Shown here: one piece after another, positions 1-11,985 of the stretch | How the letters are laid out: the number at the start of each line of letters is the position of its first letter | Position numbering within the stretch: position 1 is the first letter of the stretch | NCBI RefSeq assembly: GCF_000003195.3 | Contig: NC_012878.2 | Coordinates: forward strand, 13,075,104-13,139,103 | Origin: Sorghum bicolor | Lineage: Eukaryota; Streptophyta; Magnoliopsida; Poales; Poaceae | DNA length: 64,000 nucleotides | Reading direction: 5' to 3' | The notes under the pieces: model-generated | What the model was told of the DNA's origin: nothing | Databases searched by the model: none | The model's input: the letters and a program-made list of their open reading frames with translations, nothing else | Made by a program: the position numbers and the translations under genes

Positions 1-2081
1 TCGCCATAGATCACATATGATTTAGCCCGTCGAGCGATACGACGGGCTTCTGTCCTGTCTTCTGGTAACTCGCCGTGGATAAGGCAGTCGAGGAACGGTG
101 TGCGCCAATCAAATGGTCGACCTAGCCGTCGTTCTATCTCCACCATCAAGAGCGTATCGACAGCGTTGGTTGGTTGGGTGGCGATGGCGTCTATGCCAGC
201 TCTCGTGCCTAGGTCGACGGATGGCTCGTGAAGATCTTTTGAGAATGCGTCAGGCGGCACCGTGCCTCTAGTCGATGCGATCTTGGCGAGTTCGTCGGCT
301 GCCTCGTTGTAGCGTCGAGCGACATGGACAAGCTCGAGGCCGTGGAACCTGTCTTCGAGTCGACGGACCTCCTTGCAGTATGCTTCCATTTTTGGGTCGT
401 GGCAGCTCGAGGTTTTCATTACTTGGTCGATGACGAGTTGGGAGTCACCTCGGACGTCGAGGCGTCGGACTCCTAACTCGATAGCGATCTTGAGACCGTT
501 GACGAGGGCCTCATATTCTGCGACATTATTAGATGCGGCAAAATGAATCCTGATTACGTACCTCATGTGGACGCCCAAGGGTGAGATGAACAGCAGGCCG
601 GCCCCGGCCCCAGTTTTCATGAGTGACCCGTCGAAATACATTGTCCACAGCTCCGCCTGGACCTGAGTCGGGGGAAGCTGGGAGTCTGTCCATTCCGCGA
701 CGAAGTCTACCAGGGCTTGCGATTTGATGGCCTTTCGAGGCGCGTAAGTGAGAGTCTCGCTCATGAGCTCGACCGACCACTTAGCTATTCTTCCCGTGGC
801 CTCCTTGCTCTGGATTATCTCGCCCAAGGGGAAAGAAGAGACCACCGTGATAGGATGACCAAGGAAGTAATGCTGCAGTTTGCGGCGGGCAAGGATTACG
901 GCGTAGATCAGCTTCTGGATTTGGGGGTAACGCGCCTTGGTCTCCGAAAGCACCTCGCTGACGAAATAGACTGGCCTTTGGACCGGCAGCGCATGACCCT
1001 CCTCTTGTCTTTCGACCACCACCGCCGCGCTGACGACCTGGGTCGTCGACGCGACGTAGAGGAGCAGCGGCTCTGCAGGTTGAGGTGGAACCAGGACTGG
1101 TGCCGAGGTCAGCGTCTTTTTCAATTTCTCGAGTGCTTCCTCGGCCTCGGGGGTCCAGGAAAAGCGCTCGACCTTCTTTAGGAGTCGATACAATGGTAAT
1201 GCCTTTTCTCCTAGTCTCGTGATGAAACGACTCAAAGCTGCCAGGCACCCCGTGACTCTCTGTACACCCTTGATGTCTCGGATCGGCCCCATTCTCGTGA
1301 TGGCCGAGACTTTCTCGGGGTTGGCCTCAATGCCGCGCTGCGAAACGATATATCCTAGGAGCATGCCTCGAGGTACACCGAAGACGCACTTCTCGGGATT
1401 GAGCTTGATCTGGCTGATGCGTAGACAGCTAAAGGCAATCTCGAGGTCCTGGATCAGGTCTCCTCGTCGCTTTGATTTGACGACAATGTCGTCGACGTAG
1501 GCTTCGACCGTCGACCCTATGTGTTTGCCGAATACGTGGAGCATGCAACGTTGATACGTGGCTCCGGCGTTTCGAAGCCCGAATGGCATGGTCACGTAGC
1601 AATACATCCCAAAAGGCGTGATGAAAGAGGTCGCGAGCTGGTCGGACTCCTTCATTTTTATTTGATGGTAACCGGAATATGCATCAAGGAAAGAAAGGGT
1701 TTCACATCCCGTGGTAGAATCGACAATCTGATCAATGCGTGGCAATGGAAAGGGAACTTTTGGACATGCTTTATTCAAACTAGTATAATCGACACACATC
1801 CTCATTTTCCCATTCTTTTTCTTAACTAATACAGGGTTCGCTAACCAGTCAGGATGATGAACCTCCTTGATGAATCCGGCCGTCAAAAGCTTGTGGACTT
1901 CCTCGCCGATGATCTTGCGCTTTTCCTCGTCGAATCGGCGCAACCGCTGCTTCACTGGCTTGGAACCGGCTCGAATCTCCAAGGAGTGCTCGGCGACTTC
2001 CCTCGGTATGCCTGGCATGTCCGAAGGACTCCATGCAAACATATCAGCATTTGCACGGAGAAAGTCGACGAGCACGGCTTC
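1..2081 (-). CDS. E1 reverse transcriptase, RNase H and second (archaeal-type) RNase H, partial
   Basis: This frame continues from gag-protease after the TAG at 2082 and appears open to the left edge. It shows the RT fingers and palm and the catalytic motif YVDDIVV at about 1481-1499. A Ty3-type RNase H with connection domain follows (ending WSVELMSETLTYAPRK near 720-780). Then comes a second RNase H (MYFDGSLMKTGAGAG near 590-645, NNVAEYEALVNGL near 505-545, DSQLVIDQV near 435). The tandem RNase H pair is characteristic of Tat elements. Integrase should follow off the left edge. Plus-strand ORFs over this region are shadows. Confidence 0.85.
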
Positions 2082-5000
2082 CTATTTGGGGTCGAGGTCG
2101 GCGCTGATCGTCAGCACCTTCTCGTCGGAGTTGTTGGGGTCGAGCGGGATCTTCTTGGTTCCTTCCGCCGCCTCGAAGCTGCCCGCGTGGCGCTTAGGCT
2201 CCGGAGCCTCAGCGGCCAGGGCCTCGAGCTTCGTGATGATCTCGGTGGAGTTCTCGACCGCCTCCCCGTACTCGACGCACTCGACATCGCACTCGTAGGC
2301 ATGCTCGAAGGAGGAACTGACAGTGATGACGCCTTTGGGACCGGGCATCTTTAGCTTCAAGTAGGTGTAGTTGGGTATAGCCATGAACTTGGCGTAGCCC
2401 GGGCGCCCGATGATGGCGTGGTACGTGCCTCGGAACCCAACCACCTTAAAGGTGAGGGTCTCCTTCCTGAAGTTGGCCGCCGTGCCGAAGCAGACCGGTA
2501 GGTCAATTCGACCTACTGGCAGTGCCTTTTTCCCTGGCACGACGCCGTGGAAACCGCCGGCGCTCGGCTGGAGGCGTCCTCTATCGATGCCGAGGAGGTC
2601 GAGGGTCTCGAGGTAGATGATGTTGAGGCTGCTGCCACCATCCATTAGCACTTTCGAGAGTCGGGTGTTGATGATGATGGGGTCGACGACAAGCGGGTAG
2701 ACGCCCGGGGCGACTACCTTGTCGGGGTGGTCCTCTCGGTTGAAAGTGATAGGGGTGCTTGACCAGCTAAGGTATTGGGGCACCGCCATTCTTGCTGCAA
2801 AGACTTCGCGACGCTCCCTTTTGCGCTGCCTCATGGTCAATTGAGTCGAGGGCCCGCCGTAGATCATGTAGCAGTCGTGGACGACGGGGAAGCCGTCGTC
2901 ATCTTTGTTGTCCTCCTGGCCGCCATCCTTCTCTTTCTTGGAGTCATCGCGCGTATCTTTTTTGAACCCCGGACTGTCGAAATGCCTTCTTAGCATACGA
3001 CAATCCTTGAGCTTGTGGTTGGCGCCTCCCTTATGGTAAGGGCACGGCTCTTCCAACATTTTGTCAAAGATGCCTCCATCCGGAGGGCCTCGAGGCTTCT
3101 TTCGATCCATGGCGGCGACAAGGTTGTCGTCGGAATCTTCCCGATGGAACTGCCGCACTTTCTGCTTCTTTTTATTTTTCTTGAGGCCCCGACTGGGGGT
3201 CCCATCTTCGTCGATGGGCTGCTTGCCTTTTCTTCCCTCTGAGCTGAAGAAGGCGCCGACTGCCTCCTCCCCTGCCGCGTAGTTGGCTACTACGTCCATC
3301 AGCTCGTCGACGGTCTGAGGTCGATTGCGACCTAATTCCCGCACCAAGTCTCGACTGGTGGTGCCCGAGACAAACGCCAAGATGACGTCGTGGTCAGGGA
3401 TGTGCGGCAGCTCGGTGCGCTGTTTCGAGAAGCGTCGGGCATACTCCCGAAGAGTTTCTCCCGACTTCTGCTTGCACTTGCTTAGGTCCCACGAGTTCCC
3501 TGGCCGTATGTAGGTCCCTTTGAAGTTACCCTCGAAGACTCTGACCAAATCAACCCAGTTGTGGATCTGATTGGCAGGGAGTTCCTTGAGCCATCGACGG
3601 GCGGTGTCGGAGAGAAAAAGGGGTAGCTGTCTGATGATAGCTCGGTCATCGCCTCGAGCGCCACCTAGCTGACAGGCCAACCTGAAATCGGCCAGCCATA
3701 ACTCTGGCTTGGTCTCTCCGTTGTACTTCGCGATGCTGGTCGGGGGTCGAAACGGATTGGGCAGGGGCGTGCTGCGGATCGCCCTGCTGAACACCCGTGG
3801 GCCTGGTGGCTCGGGGGCCACCCGGTCCTCGTCGCTGTCGTATCTTCCGCCGCGATGCGCGCTATAACCGCGCTCTTCCGCGTCTCCGTGCCAGCGGCGC
3901 CTATTTTCTTTGATGTCGTGCCGCGCATCGTGTCGACGTTGATTGTCGGCAGGGAGGATGAGAGCGGTCTTTCTACCTCGAGGGGGAGGTTGTTGATGGA
4001 CTGACACCTCCTCTTCGTTTAGTAGCTGTTCGTCGCGCTTCTCTGTGGCAGCTCCTCGTCGTCGAGACGCCGAACTTTCGGCTTGTTGAACTGCTGCCAC
4101 CTGGAGCAATGTCTGTACTTCATCTCGAATGCGTCGGGCCTGGGAATTCGACGGCTCTGGCATGTTACGTAGCAGCATCGTCGCTGCCACTACATTCTGG
4201 CCCGCTCGAGGGAAACGGCTGACAGGTTGCTCCGCCTCTGCGTCGCCGACGATCTGTCGATGTACCTCTCGAGCGCGTCTGCGGACACTTCCGCCCGGCG
4301 GGTAGGGCAGGTCTTGTTCGAGGATTTGCTCGAGCAGGACGAGGCGCTCGCGGTCTTCGTCGAGCTTCATCTTGAGCTCCCGCAGCTGCGCGAGCTGCGC
4401 GGTTCTATCTTCCTGAGGAAGAGGGTCGAGCCGTCCGTCGCTCCCAGGCGTCCTGGGATCTCCTTGCGCCGCGGGGGCTCGACCACCCGCAGCAGCGTCC
4501 CGTGTCTCGTCGGTGGTTTCTGCCGCCCCGTCGATGTGATAGCATTCCCTCGTAGGGTCATAGCTGTCTGTCTCGGAGTTGGAGTCCGGTTCGGCGGCGT
4601 AGAAACACCCACGTCCTTCCTCCAGCAATCGTTGCCTGAGGGAGGTGATCGAGTATCGTCCGGGGCCTAGACGACGGAGGCCTCGTACTCGGGAAAGGTC
4701 CGGCAGCTCGGACGCCGGCCGCCGCGCTTCAGAGCTATGTGGGAGGACCATGGGTCTTTCCACGTACGTCTGGGCGTTTGGGCATATCGTCCTGGCGAGC
4801 GACGCCGCGGCGTTGTCCATTCCGAACGGCAGTGCCGCCTTTGGAGGGAACAACCCATGTGGAAGTAGCCTAGCTGCGGTGGGGGAGAGGGCGCGAGACG
4901 CGTCCCCTCCCGACGTCGCGCGGTGCTGAGTCGTCGCACTTGTTGCTTCGTCACACGGTGCTACCGACTCGTGGCTCATGTCCTGCCTCGCACGAGTTGT

Positions 5001-5234
5001 TGGTCGTGCTGAAGCGGAGGGGCCGCGGTGGTGCTGTCCGTGCCTCTTCTTAGGCGGGGAGGCGTGGTGATGAGGGCGTCTCGGGGCCTTCAACCGTGCT
5101 GGCGTAACACGGGCTCCTCCTGGTCCTTTGACTGAGAGCAAGATCATGTCGTAGCCGGAGCCCGTAGACATGAACTCGAGACTCCCAAACCAAATCACCG
5201 TGGAGCGCGGAATCGGCGAGGCAAGAGTAGCCAT
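2082..5234 (-). CDS. Gag-protease polyprotein of E1, ended by a nonsense codon
   Basis: This encodes the capsid/nucleocapsid and aspartic protease part of a Tat-type polyprotein. The open frame extends up to 5378, but that part is inside the LTR and spans the primer site. The Met at 5234 (start MATLASPIPR) is therefore the likely start, giving about 1050 residues. A long low-complexity N-terminus is followed by a retrotransposon gag domain (about residues 530-640, with NWVDLVRVFEGNF), a Cys/His cluster near residue 730 (CPYHKGG...DC) and a retropepsin with MDGGSSLNIIY near residue 864. The ORF stops at a TAG just after ...LTISADLDPK, while RT coding continues in the same frame downstream. This is most simply a nonsense mutation in a gag-pol fusion. 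Confidence 0.85.
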   Translation of the reverse strand: MATLASPIPRSTVIWFGSLEFMSTGSGYDMILLSVKGPGGARVTPARLKAPRRPHHHASPPKKRHGQHHRGPSASARPTTRARQDMSHESVAPCDEATSATTQHRATSGGDASRALSPTAARLLPHGLFPPKAALPFGMDNAAASLARTICPNAQTYVERPMVLPHSSEARRPASELPDLSRVRGLRRLGPGRYSITSLRQRLLEEGRGCFYAAEPDSNSETDSYDPTRECYHIDGAAETTDETRDAAAGGRAPAAQGDPRTPGSDGRLDPLPQEDRTAQLAQLRELKMKLDEDRERLVLLEQILEQDLPYPPGGSVRRRAREVHRQIVGDAEAEQPVSRFPRAGQNVVAATMLLRNMPEPSNSQARRIRDEVQTLLQVAAVQQAESSASRRRGAATEKRDEQLLNEEEVSVHQQPPPRGRKTALILPADNQRRHDARHDIKENRRRWHGDAEERGYSAHRGGRYDSDEDRVAPEPPGPRVFSRAIRSTPLPNPFRPPTSIAKYNGETKPELWLADFRLACQLGGARGDDRAIIRQLPLFLSDTARRWLKELPANQIHNWVDLVRVFEGNFKGTYIRPGNSWDLSKCKQKSGETLREYARRFSKQRTELPHIPDHDVILAFVSGTTSRDLVRELGRNRPQTVDELMDVVANYAAGEEAVGAFFSSEGRKGKQPIDEDGTPSRGLKKNKKKQKVRQFHREDSDDNLVAAMDRKKPRGPPDGGIFDKMLEEPCPYHKGGANHKLKDCRMLRRHFDSPGFKKDTRDDSKKEKDGGQEDNKDDDGFPVVHDCYMIYGGPSTQLTMRQRKRERREVFAARMAVPQYLSWSSTPITFNREDHPDKVVAPGVYPLVVDPIIINTRLSKVLMDGGSSLNIIYLETLDLLGIDRGRLQPSAGGFHGVVPGKKALPVGRIDLPVCFGTAANFRKETLTFKVVGFRGTYHAIIGRPGYAKFMAIPNYTYLKLKMPGPKGVITVSSSFEHAYECDVECVEYGEAVENSTEIITKLEALAAEAPEPKRHAGSFEAAEGTKKIPLDPNNSDEKVLTISADLDPK

Positions 5235-5272
5235 CCGGAAAGGAGTGGGAAATCGATGAAAAACACGCAGGA

Positions 5273-5290
5273 CCCCTACCTGGCGCTCCA
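5273..5290 (-). other. Primer-binding site of E1
   Basis: Two bases inside the LTR the minus strand reads TGGAGCGCCAGGTAGGGG. It starts with TGG, the complement of a tRNA CCA end, at the expected place. I cannot name the tRNA with confidence. Confidence 0.6.
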
Positions 5291-5292
5291 AC

Positions 5293-6280
5293 TGTCGGTG
5301 TTTTTCCCCCGGGGGGTCACACCAACGAGTAAATTTGTATGCGTGCTCCCTTTTCCGGATGGTGATGCAAGAAGACACAGAGATTTATCCTGGTTCGGGC
5401 AAGAGGAGGCCCTACGTCCAGCGGGGGGAGGGAGTTTGTATTATCTTGCACCTAAGTGCTTGTACAGGGGCGAATACAAGCGTGGTATGAAGTGTGGAGC
5501 TTTACTACGTATGAGCGTGGTCTTTTTTCGCCGTCCTCTTCTATTCCTGAGTCCCTCCTTTTATAGTTCGAAGGAAGGGCCTAGGGTACATGTGTAGGTG
5601 TAGGAATGGGAGTCGATAGCAGCGTGGAGCGTTGACCTACTCGAGGTTTCCGTACCGGCATGCCCTCGAGCCGTCCCGTCTTAATAGCCTGGTGATGATC
5701 ACGCGTGCCCCTGCATTCTGCTCTGCGCGCCGTCTTGGATTGGTTCGGCGGGTGCACGCTTATAAGGCCCGGCGGCAAATCCGGCGGAGCGGTTACGGCG
5801 TGGTCATTTAACGCCCGACTCGTCCCCAGGAAGGAGCCTGGTGAGGTCGAGGGTCGGACGCCGCACGAGGTGTCGATATCTGGAGCGCTGACCTTGGGTG
5901 TCTCGAGGGGGTCCCGATTAGACGTTCTATCCTTGTTTCCCGTGTCCTGGCATTCCCTGGGCCGTTCGGTGGGAAGGCTGCAAAAAGAACGATGGGACGG
6001 AAGCTTCCCGTGGCCCATGTGTTAGGTGGGGAAGCGTCAGGTGCATTAAATGCTCCGACCCGCGTGCGCGCGTCGGGCGGCGGACAGTGTCCTTGCGCTC
6101 GACGCCCCTCGGTTCGCTCGAGCCCGCTTCCGTATTCGACGGCAGTCGCTGCTCGAGCCCTGGCCGACTCGCTCGACGGTATTTCCGTCTTCGAGGCTGC
6201 GGCCGTCGATGGTCGCCCGTGTGTACGGATGGTTTTGTTATACGCATTGGTGAGGGTACCCCTTGTTGGTTCCCTCGACA
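5293..6280 (-). repeat. 5' LTR of E1 (988 bp)
   Basis: On the minus strand it begins TGTCGAGGG and ends ACACCGACA, giving the usual TG...CA ends. It is followed by a primer-site-like TGG and then gag. A TATA box lies inside. The 3' partner LTR is beyond the left edge, so the age cannot be estimated. It is GC-rich with many TCGA words. Confidence 0.85.
5559..5566 (-). promoter_or_regulatory. TATA box of the E1 LTR
   Basis: The minus strand reads CTATAAAAGGAGGG here, in the middle of the LTR, in the right orientation and roughly 330 bases before the gag start. This fits the U3 promoter that transcribes the element. Confidence 0.7.
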
Positions 6281-9129
6281 GAAGTTGACATCAAGACTTG
6301 CTTATTCACCAAGACCTCACATGGGTGGTTGTGGCATAAAAGGTTAGCACATATTGGAATGGGCACACTCAAGAAGTTGATGAAGAAAGAATTGATTAGA
6401 GGCTTAAAGGATGTGACATTTGAGAAGGACAAATTGTGTAGTGCATGTCAAGCCAGCAAGCAAGTGGCAAACACCCATCCAACCAAGACGTATCTCTCTA
6501 CTTCTAGAGTGCTTGAGCTACTTCACATGGGTTTGTTTGGACCAACCACATATGCTAGTCTTGGTAGCAACAAGTATTGTTTGGTCATAGTTGATGATTA
6601 CTCCCGGTACACTTGGACATTCTTCTTGCAAGACAAGGCCGAAGTTGCATCAATATTCAAGAAGTTTGCAAAGGATGCCCAAAATCAATTTGATGTCAAG
6701 ATCAAGAAAATAAGAAGTGACAATGAGAAAGAGTTTGACAACACCAACATTGAAGAATATTGTTATGAAATTGGAATCAAACATGAGTTCTCCTCAACAT
6801 ACACACCACAACAAAATGGAGTAGTAGAAAGAAAGAACCAGACATTGATCACCTTGGCAAGAACCATGCTTGATGAGTACAACAATTCAGAGAAGATGTG
6901 GGCCAAGACAATCAACACCATATGCTATGCATCAAACCGATCTTTCCACATAAGTTCCTAGAGAAGACACCATATGAGTTGCTCAATGGGAAGAAGCCTG
7001 ATGTCTCATTCTTTAGAGTGTTTGGGTGCAAATGCTACATCTACAAGAAGCGCTAACACTTGGGCAAGTTCCAAAGAAGATGTGACATTGGCTACTTGGT
7101 TAGCTATTCATCAAAGTCCAAGGCTTATAGAGTCTTTAACCATGCCACAAACATGGTTGAAGAAATATTTGATGTTGAATTTGATGAAACTAATGGCTCC
7201 CCAGGAGCAAGTGATAATCTTGATGATGTAGGTGGTGAACCATTGAGGATGCCATGAAGAACATGCCGGTGGTAGACATCAAGCCAAAAGAGGATGATGA
7301 TGTTCGAATCATTGATCCACCATCCTCCTCTCATGTGCCACAAGATGAAGACAAAGATGTGAGAGATGCTCATGAAGACACCCAAGTCACTCATGAGCAA
7401 GCTGTGGCACAAGCTCAAGATGTTGATGCTCCCCAAGCGATCCCTCAAGTGGTGCCAAGAAGATCATCACATCTCCTCCAAGATCACTCTCAGGATCTCA
7501 TCATCGGGAGTCCATCACGTGGTGTTACTACACGCTCTAGACATGCTTTATTTATTGAACATCACGCTTTTGTGTCTCTTGAAGATGAACCCAAAACCAT
7601 AGAGGAAGTTCTTTGAGATGCGGATTAGATCATTGCCATGCAAGAGGAGTTGAACAACTTCTCTCGCAACCAAGTATGGACACTTGAAGAGCGACCCAAA
7701 ATGCAAGAGTGATTGGAACAAAGTGGGTCTTCCGAAACAAGAAAAATGATCAAGGCAAGGTGGTGCGCAACAAGGCAAGGCTCGTGGCAAAAGGCTTTTC
7801 ACAAGTGGAAGGTCTTGACTTTGGTGAAACCTTTGCACCGGTAGCAAGACTTGAAGCTATCCGTATCCTACTTGCATATGCTTCTAGCCATGACATTAAG
7901 TTGTTTCAAATGGATGTGAAAAGTGCTTTTTAAAATGGTTACATTAATGAGCTTGTCTATGTTGAGCAACCCCCCCCCCCATTTTGAAGACCCTAGGTAC
8001 CCCAAGCATGTCTACCAGTTGTCCAAGGCGCTCTATGGTCTCAAGCAAGCTCCTAGACCTTGGTATGAGAGGCTTAGGGACTTGCTCATTGAGAAGGGCT
8101 TCAAGATTGGGAAAGTTGACACGACACTCTTCACCAAGAAAATGAATGGGGAAATCTTCATTTGCCAAGTTTATGTTGATGATATTGTTTTTGGCTCCAC
8201 TAATGAAGATTTTTGCAAGAAATTTGGTGATTTGATGTCCAAGGAGTTTGAGATGTCCATGATTGGTGAGCTATCCTTCTTCCTCAGATTTCAAGTCAAG
8301 CAAATGAAGGAAGGGGTATCCATATCTCAAGAGAAGTACACTCAAGATCTTCTCAAGAGGTTCAAGATGATGGATTGCAAGCCAATCAAGACTCCCATGG
8401 CATCAAATGGCCATCTCGACTTGGATGAGGGAGGTAACCCGGTTGACAAAACTCTCTATCACTCCATGATAGTAAGTTTACTTTACCTCACCGCATCTAG
8501 GCCCGATATCATGTTTAGTGTGTGTATGTGCTAGATATCAAGCTATGCCTATGGAATCTCACTTGATTGCTGTCAAGAGAATTCTTAGGTATCTAAAATA
8601 CACACCCTATCTAGGCTTATGGTATCCCAAAGGTGCAAGATTCCAACTTGTAGGCTATTCCAATTCGGATTATGTCGGGTGCCGCATTGATAGAAAGAGC
8701 ACATCCGGAGGGTGCCACTTCCTAGGTAGATCACTTGTCTCTTGGATGTCAAAGAAACAAAATAGTGTTGCTTTGTCAATGGCCAAGGCGGAATACATTG
8801 CCGCCGGTGCTTGTTGTGCACAAATACTATACATGAAACAAACTTTGCTAGACTATGAAGTAGTTCTAGATAAAGTACCTTTGTTGTGTAACAATGGAAG
8901 TGCTGTAAAACTTGCAAACAATCTGCTTCAACACACCCACACTAAGCACATTGACATCCATCATCACTTCCTTAGGGATCATGTTGCTAAAGGTGACATA
9001 TCCCTAGAGGATGTGGGGACAAAAAATCAATTAGCGGATATCTTCACAAAACCCCAAAATGAAGCTAGGTTTTGTATGTTGAGAAGTGAACTAAATGTGC
9101 TTGATCTTTCTAACTTCACTAAAAAATGA
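6281..9129 (+). pseudogene. Copia pol remnant: integrase, RT, RNase H (Sirevirus-like)
   Basis: The frame enters at 6281 in the GAG-pre-integrase region (HKRLAHIG, then CSACQASKQ as the zinc-binding cysteines). The integrase core follows with VIVDDYSRYTW, an aspartate in SDNEKEF and a glutamate in QQNGVVERKNQ. RT appears from about 7709 (TKWVFRNK, KARLVAKGFSQ, YVDDIVFGS) and RNase H up to 9129 (GCRIDRKSTSGGCHF, KAEYIAAG, KHIDIHHHF, LADIFTKP). Breaks include stops near 6959, 7052, 7255 and 7614, a frame change near 7710, a stop at 7930 and a run of eleven C at 7970-7980. A further stop near 8531 precedes RNase H. Protease and gag are not in view. Confidence 0.9.
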
Positions 9130-10564
9130 AGTTGTGTGTTGTTCTTGTAAATAGCTTTTGTTTTACATATCATACATACCAAAAATAAAAAACCAAAATG
9201 ATTGTGAGTAGGGCTTGTCTAACATTGTTAAGATAACCCCCATGTGTGTGTGAAAAAGCTTAACCTTAGATCAAACTTGAGAAGCATTAGTTTACTTTTA
9301 AGTATTACATTGCATTGCATATCATATGCATACTTGTTGCTTTGACATTTCTTTTTGGTTATGCTTTGAGTATCCGCTGTGTTCGTCCATTGATAGGGGA
9401 GCATTCAAAGCTCAACATAATTTAGACCCCTAGTTGTATGGCCACACGATGCTCCTTGGTGCTTTCATTCGATTATTTTCATAAAAACTACTAAGCCTAT
9501 GGCTAAATATTTGTGAAAATTTGAGGGTTTGAGAGAGGTCACTCGTACTAGTTCCAATTGGTGCTTATTTGAGTCTTCTTAAAGTTGAAACTTGGTTGGG
9601 TAAAAGTCGGGCGAGAAATCTGGTTGAATTTCTGGCTAAAGGTGCACCGAACGCTGCACCGGACACGCCCCCAGTGCGTCCGGTGTGGTGTGTCTCCTGT
9701 ACAGCACACAACGGAACTGCGCACAGTGCCCTAAGCGCATCTGGTGTGGTGCATCTGGTGATCACCTAAGGCGTGTCTTGCAGCACCGGACGCTAGATGA
9801 GCGTCCGGTGGCCTGCGTCCGGTGGTCGCGCGCCTTTGGGAGCTATCTGCGCACGAGTTCGGTGGGCACCGGACGTGTTCGATGCCAACTTAAGCGCGTC
9901 TGGTGCCCCCACAAAGGCCGCATAAAACCCGAGGCGCCGCGTACCTGTTCGGCATATCCTCTCTTCTCCACTGCGATCTCGCCGAACAGAACCAAACCCT
10001 ACTCGCTGAAATCCTCCAGCGTCGCCGCGTTTGGCCCCTCCTCCGGCGATCTTCCTCCCTCCCGGCATCAAGGAAGCTCTCCTCTAGTGTTCCCTTCCTT
10101 CTTGCACCCCCTGGAGTCTTACTCTTTGAAGTTTTTCTAGGGTTTGGGGTGAGGTTCCTATACCCTGCCTTCCAGGTACTTGTTTTTATGCCTAAACCAA
10201 TCTGAACGTGGTTTTTGACAATGTTCTCCTTTGTTTCATCCTTGCAGCATCTTGGAGCCTTGATCCGCGTTCTCCAGTGGTTTCCGATCTCTTCGTATCA
10301 TCCGAAACATGTCTCGACACAGGTTGTGAGCTGTTCTTATCTATTGCTTGTGATCTTTAGGGCTTTCTCTCCTCTAGCTACTATGGTTGCTTATATATAC
10401 CCTATCTATTCCATCTCTTGCAGCACGTGGGTCTCAGTTGGCAGTTTGATAGTGTTAGTTGAACTCTGGGCTAAGCCCGCGAGTACGGATTGAGGCCAAG
10501 CCTCACGAGTGTCAGTTCACCGGTTTTGGGTAGCTTTTCAGGGTTTTGTTTGTGGGTTCCTGCA
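9130..10564 (+). other. Copia spacer between pol and the env-like gene
   Basis: No convincing coding region is seen. The first half is AT-rich. The part at 9640-9900 is GC-rich with repeated CCGGTG/CACCGG words. The part at 10150-10560 is pyrimidine-rich and contains several TTGCAG or TTGCAGCA tracts that could be splice acceptors for a spliced env-position transcript. That last point is inference. Confidence 0.5.
9640..9900. repeat. Cluster of CCGGTG/CACCGG half-palindromes in the copia spacer
   Basis: Copies and near copies of gcgtccggtg and caccggacg occur in both orientations within about 260 bases, for example near 9657, 9676, 9784, 9802, 9816 and 9869. Sireviruses are known for clustered palindromes of this type. 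Here they lie downstream of pol rather than in an LTR. Confidence 0.55.
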
Positions 10565-11985
10565 ATGGCACGTTGCAAGAACGTTAGTGGTCCGACTGGT
10601 GGTAGTGGTGGCACCCCTGGAGGCAATGGGGGAGATGACAAACCCCATCACTTTATAGCTGTAGAGAAGGGTAAGGGGAAGAAGGTGCTAGCCAAGAAGA
10701 GGAAGGCTAGTGACCGTGAGGCAGAGGTGGCTAGGGTAGTGGCAGCAGCAGTAGAGGTAGCAGAGGTAGGAGGACATTGTGGAGAACTTCAGATTAGATG
10801 CGATCTCACGCCCGCCCAGGGGCGTGCAGTTCTTCAGGCAGAGCAGCTGCACGGGACTCCACCTGGCACTATCATGCTAGGAGGACGTCTAGTCAGGATA
10901 GATGTCAGAGAGCCTAGACACGAGGAGACAGAGGTAGAGGGACAGGCAGAGGGATAGGGACAAGCAGAGGCGGAGACCGAGGCACAGCCAGAGGAGCAGC
11001 CCGTAGGTCGACTCGCGCTCATACCCAGGCTGCCTCTAGGTCTGGTACGCAGCGTCAGTCATCTATATCTGCTCACTCCACTCCAGCACGTTCCACTCCA
11101 TCCCCACGTCCCGTCCAGTCCGGATCCACAAGGACTACACTCGAGCACCTACTCGTGAGATCCAGGAGCTAAGGTTCGCGTCGTTCCCCCTCTTGGTTTC
11201 CACCTACCAGAGATCAGAGGGCACACGCCAGGTTCTACATAGTAGTACAAGAGGACATGTACATGGCATATGTCTATAGTCACGCTTAGTTCAGAGAGCA
11301 GAGGGTTCTGGACCTTGAGGTGCTAGGGAACATAGTTGGTCGAGATATGAGGCCCTATCTGAGCTACCTTCTAGGACATGCAGCACTACTAGCTCTGACA
11401 GGCACGTATGTGGAGGAGTGGGTCAGAGAGTTCTACGCTTCAGTCTAGATTACCCAAGACCACAGCTACATTCACTATGCCTTGGCAGGCACAGACTATA
11501 GGGTCACAGCTCAGCACGCTAGAGAGACTTGGGGTCTAACAGCTTATGACACCAAGATCCACCAGCTTTGCTACGGCAGTTACGAGCCTCCATGTCGTCC
11601 TCACGGTGGTGAGCTCCCTCCAATGGACTTCATCTCACTGTGTTTCCGTCAGCCGTTCATAGAGGGTTCTAGCCGCTCAGTTGGGGGTCTCACTCATCTA
11701 GCTCGGATCTTGGATTTTGTGATGAGGAAGACCCTTCTCCCGAGGCCTGGCTACCGTGATGGATTCACCAGGATACAGTAGTGGCTGATTGCTCACTTGG
11801 TTCCATAGAGAGAGTTTGATATATGGGATCTGATAGTGTTATAGATTAAGGACACCACAGCTGAGTGTTTCAGGGGCCATCATCAGATGCCGTATGCACA
11901 CTGGATTATTCTTCTGATTCTTTGTGCTAGGGTAGACCCTCTCCCATATCACATTTAGAGGGAGCTGACTGACACAGTGATAGTG
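10565..11985 (+). pseudogene. Env-position gene of the copia element, first piece
   Basis: An ATG at 10565 starts MARCKNVSGPTGG, a basic, glycine-rich N-terminus followed by a lysine-rich stretch (KGKGKKVLAKKRKAS). This resembles the N-terminus of the extra gene found between pol and the 3' LTR in grass Sireviruses. The first frame stops at 10957, and the homologous sequence continues with several stops and shifts (an open piece at 11482-11781) until E2 interrupts it at 11986. The product's function is unknown; env is only a positional name, and no signal peptide or membrane segment is evident in this piece. Confidence 0.6.

Larger units (their letters stand above)
1..6280 (-). mobile_element. 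E1: partial Tat-type Ty3/gypsy retrotransposon (5' LTR, gag-protease, RT, RNase H)
   Basis: Reading right to left the element shows a 5' LTR (5293-6280), a primer-binding site, a long gag-protease ORF and a pol frame that runs off the left edge. The right border is sharp: the LTR starts TGTCGAGGGAACC on the minus strand, and the next base outside (6281) resumes a copia integrase reading frame. E1 therefore inserted into the copia backbone. The other end, and so the TSD, lies outside; the right-hand TSD copy should be gaagt. An archaeal-type second RNase H after the normal RNase H indicates the Tat lineage. The tetranucleotide TCGA is strongly over-represented (about 13 in the first 600 bases by eye). 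Confidence 0.9.

Noticed and set aside
717..2354. Several plus-strand open frames over the E1 pol region
   Set aside because: They are shadows of the minus-strand RT/RNase H frame, which has clear motifs.
7970..7980. Run of eleven C considered as a functional tract
   Set aside because: It lies in decayed copia RT where relatives encode a Pro pair; most likely a slippage expansion.
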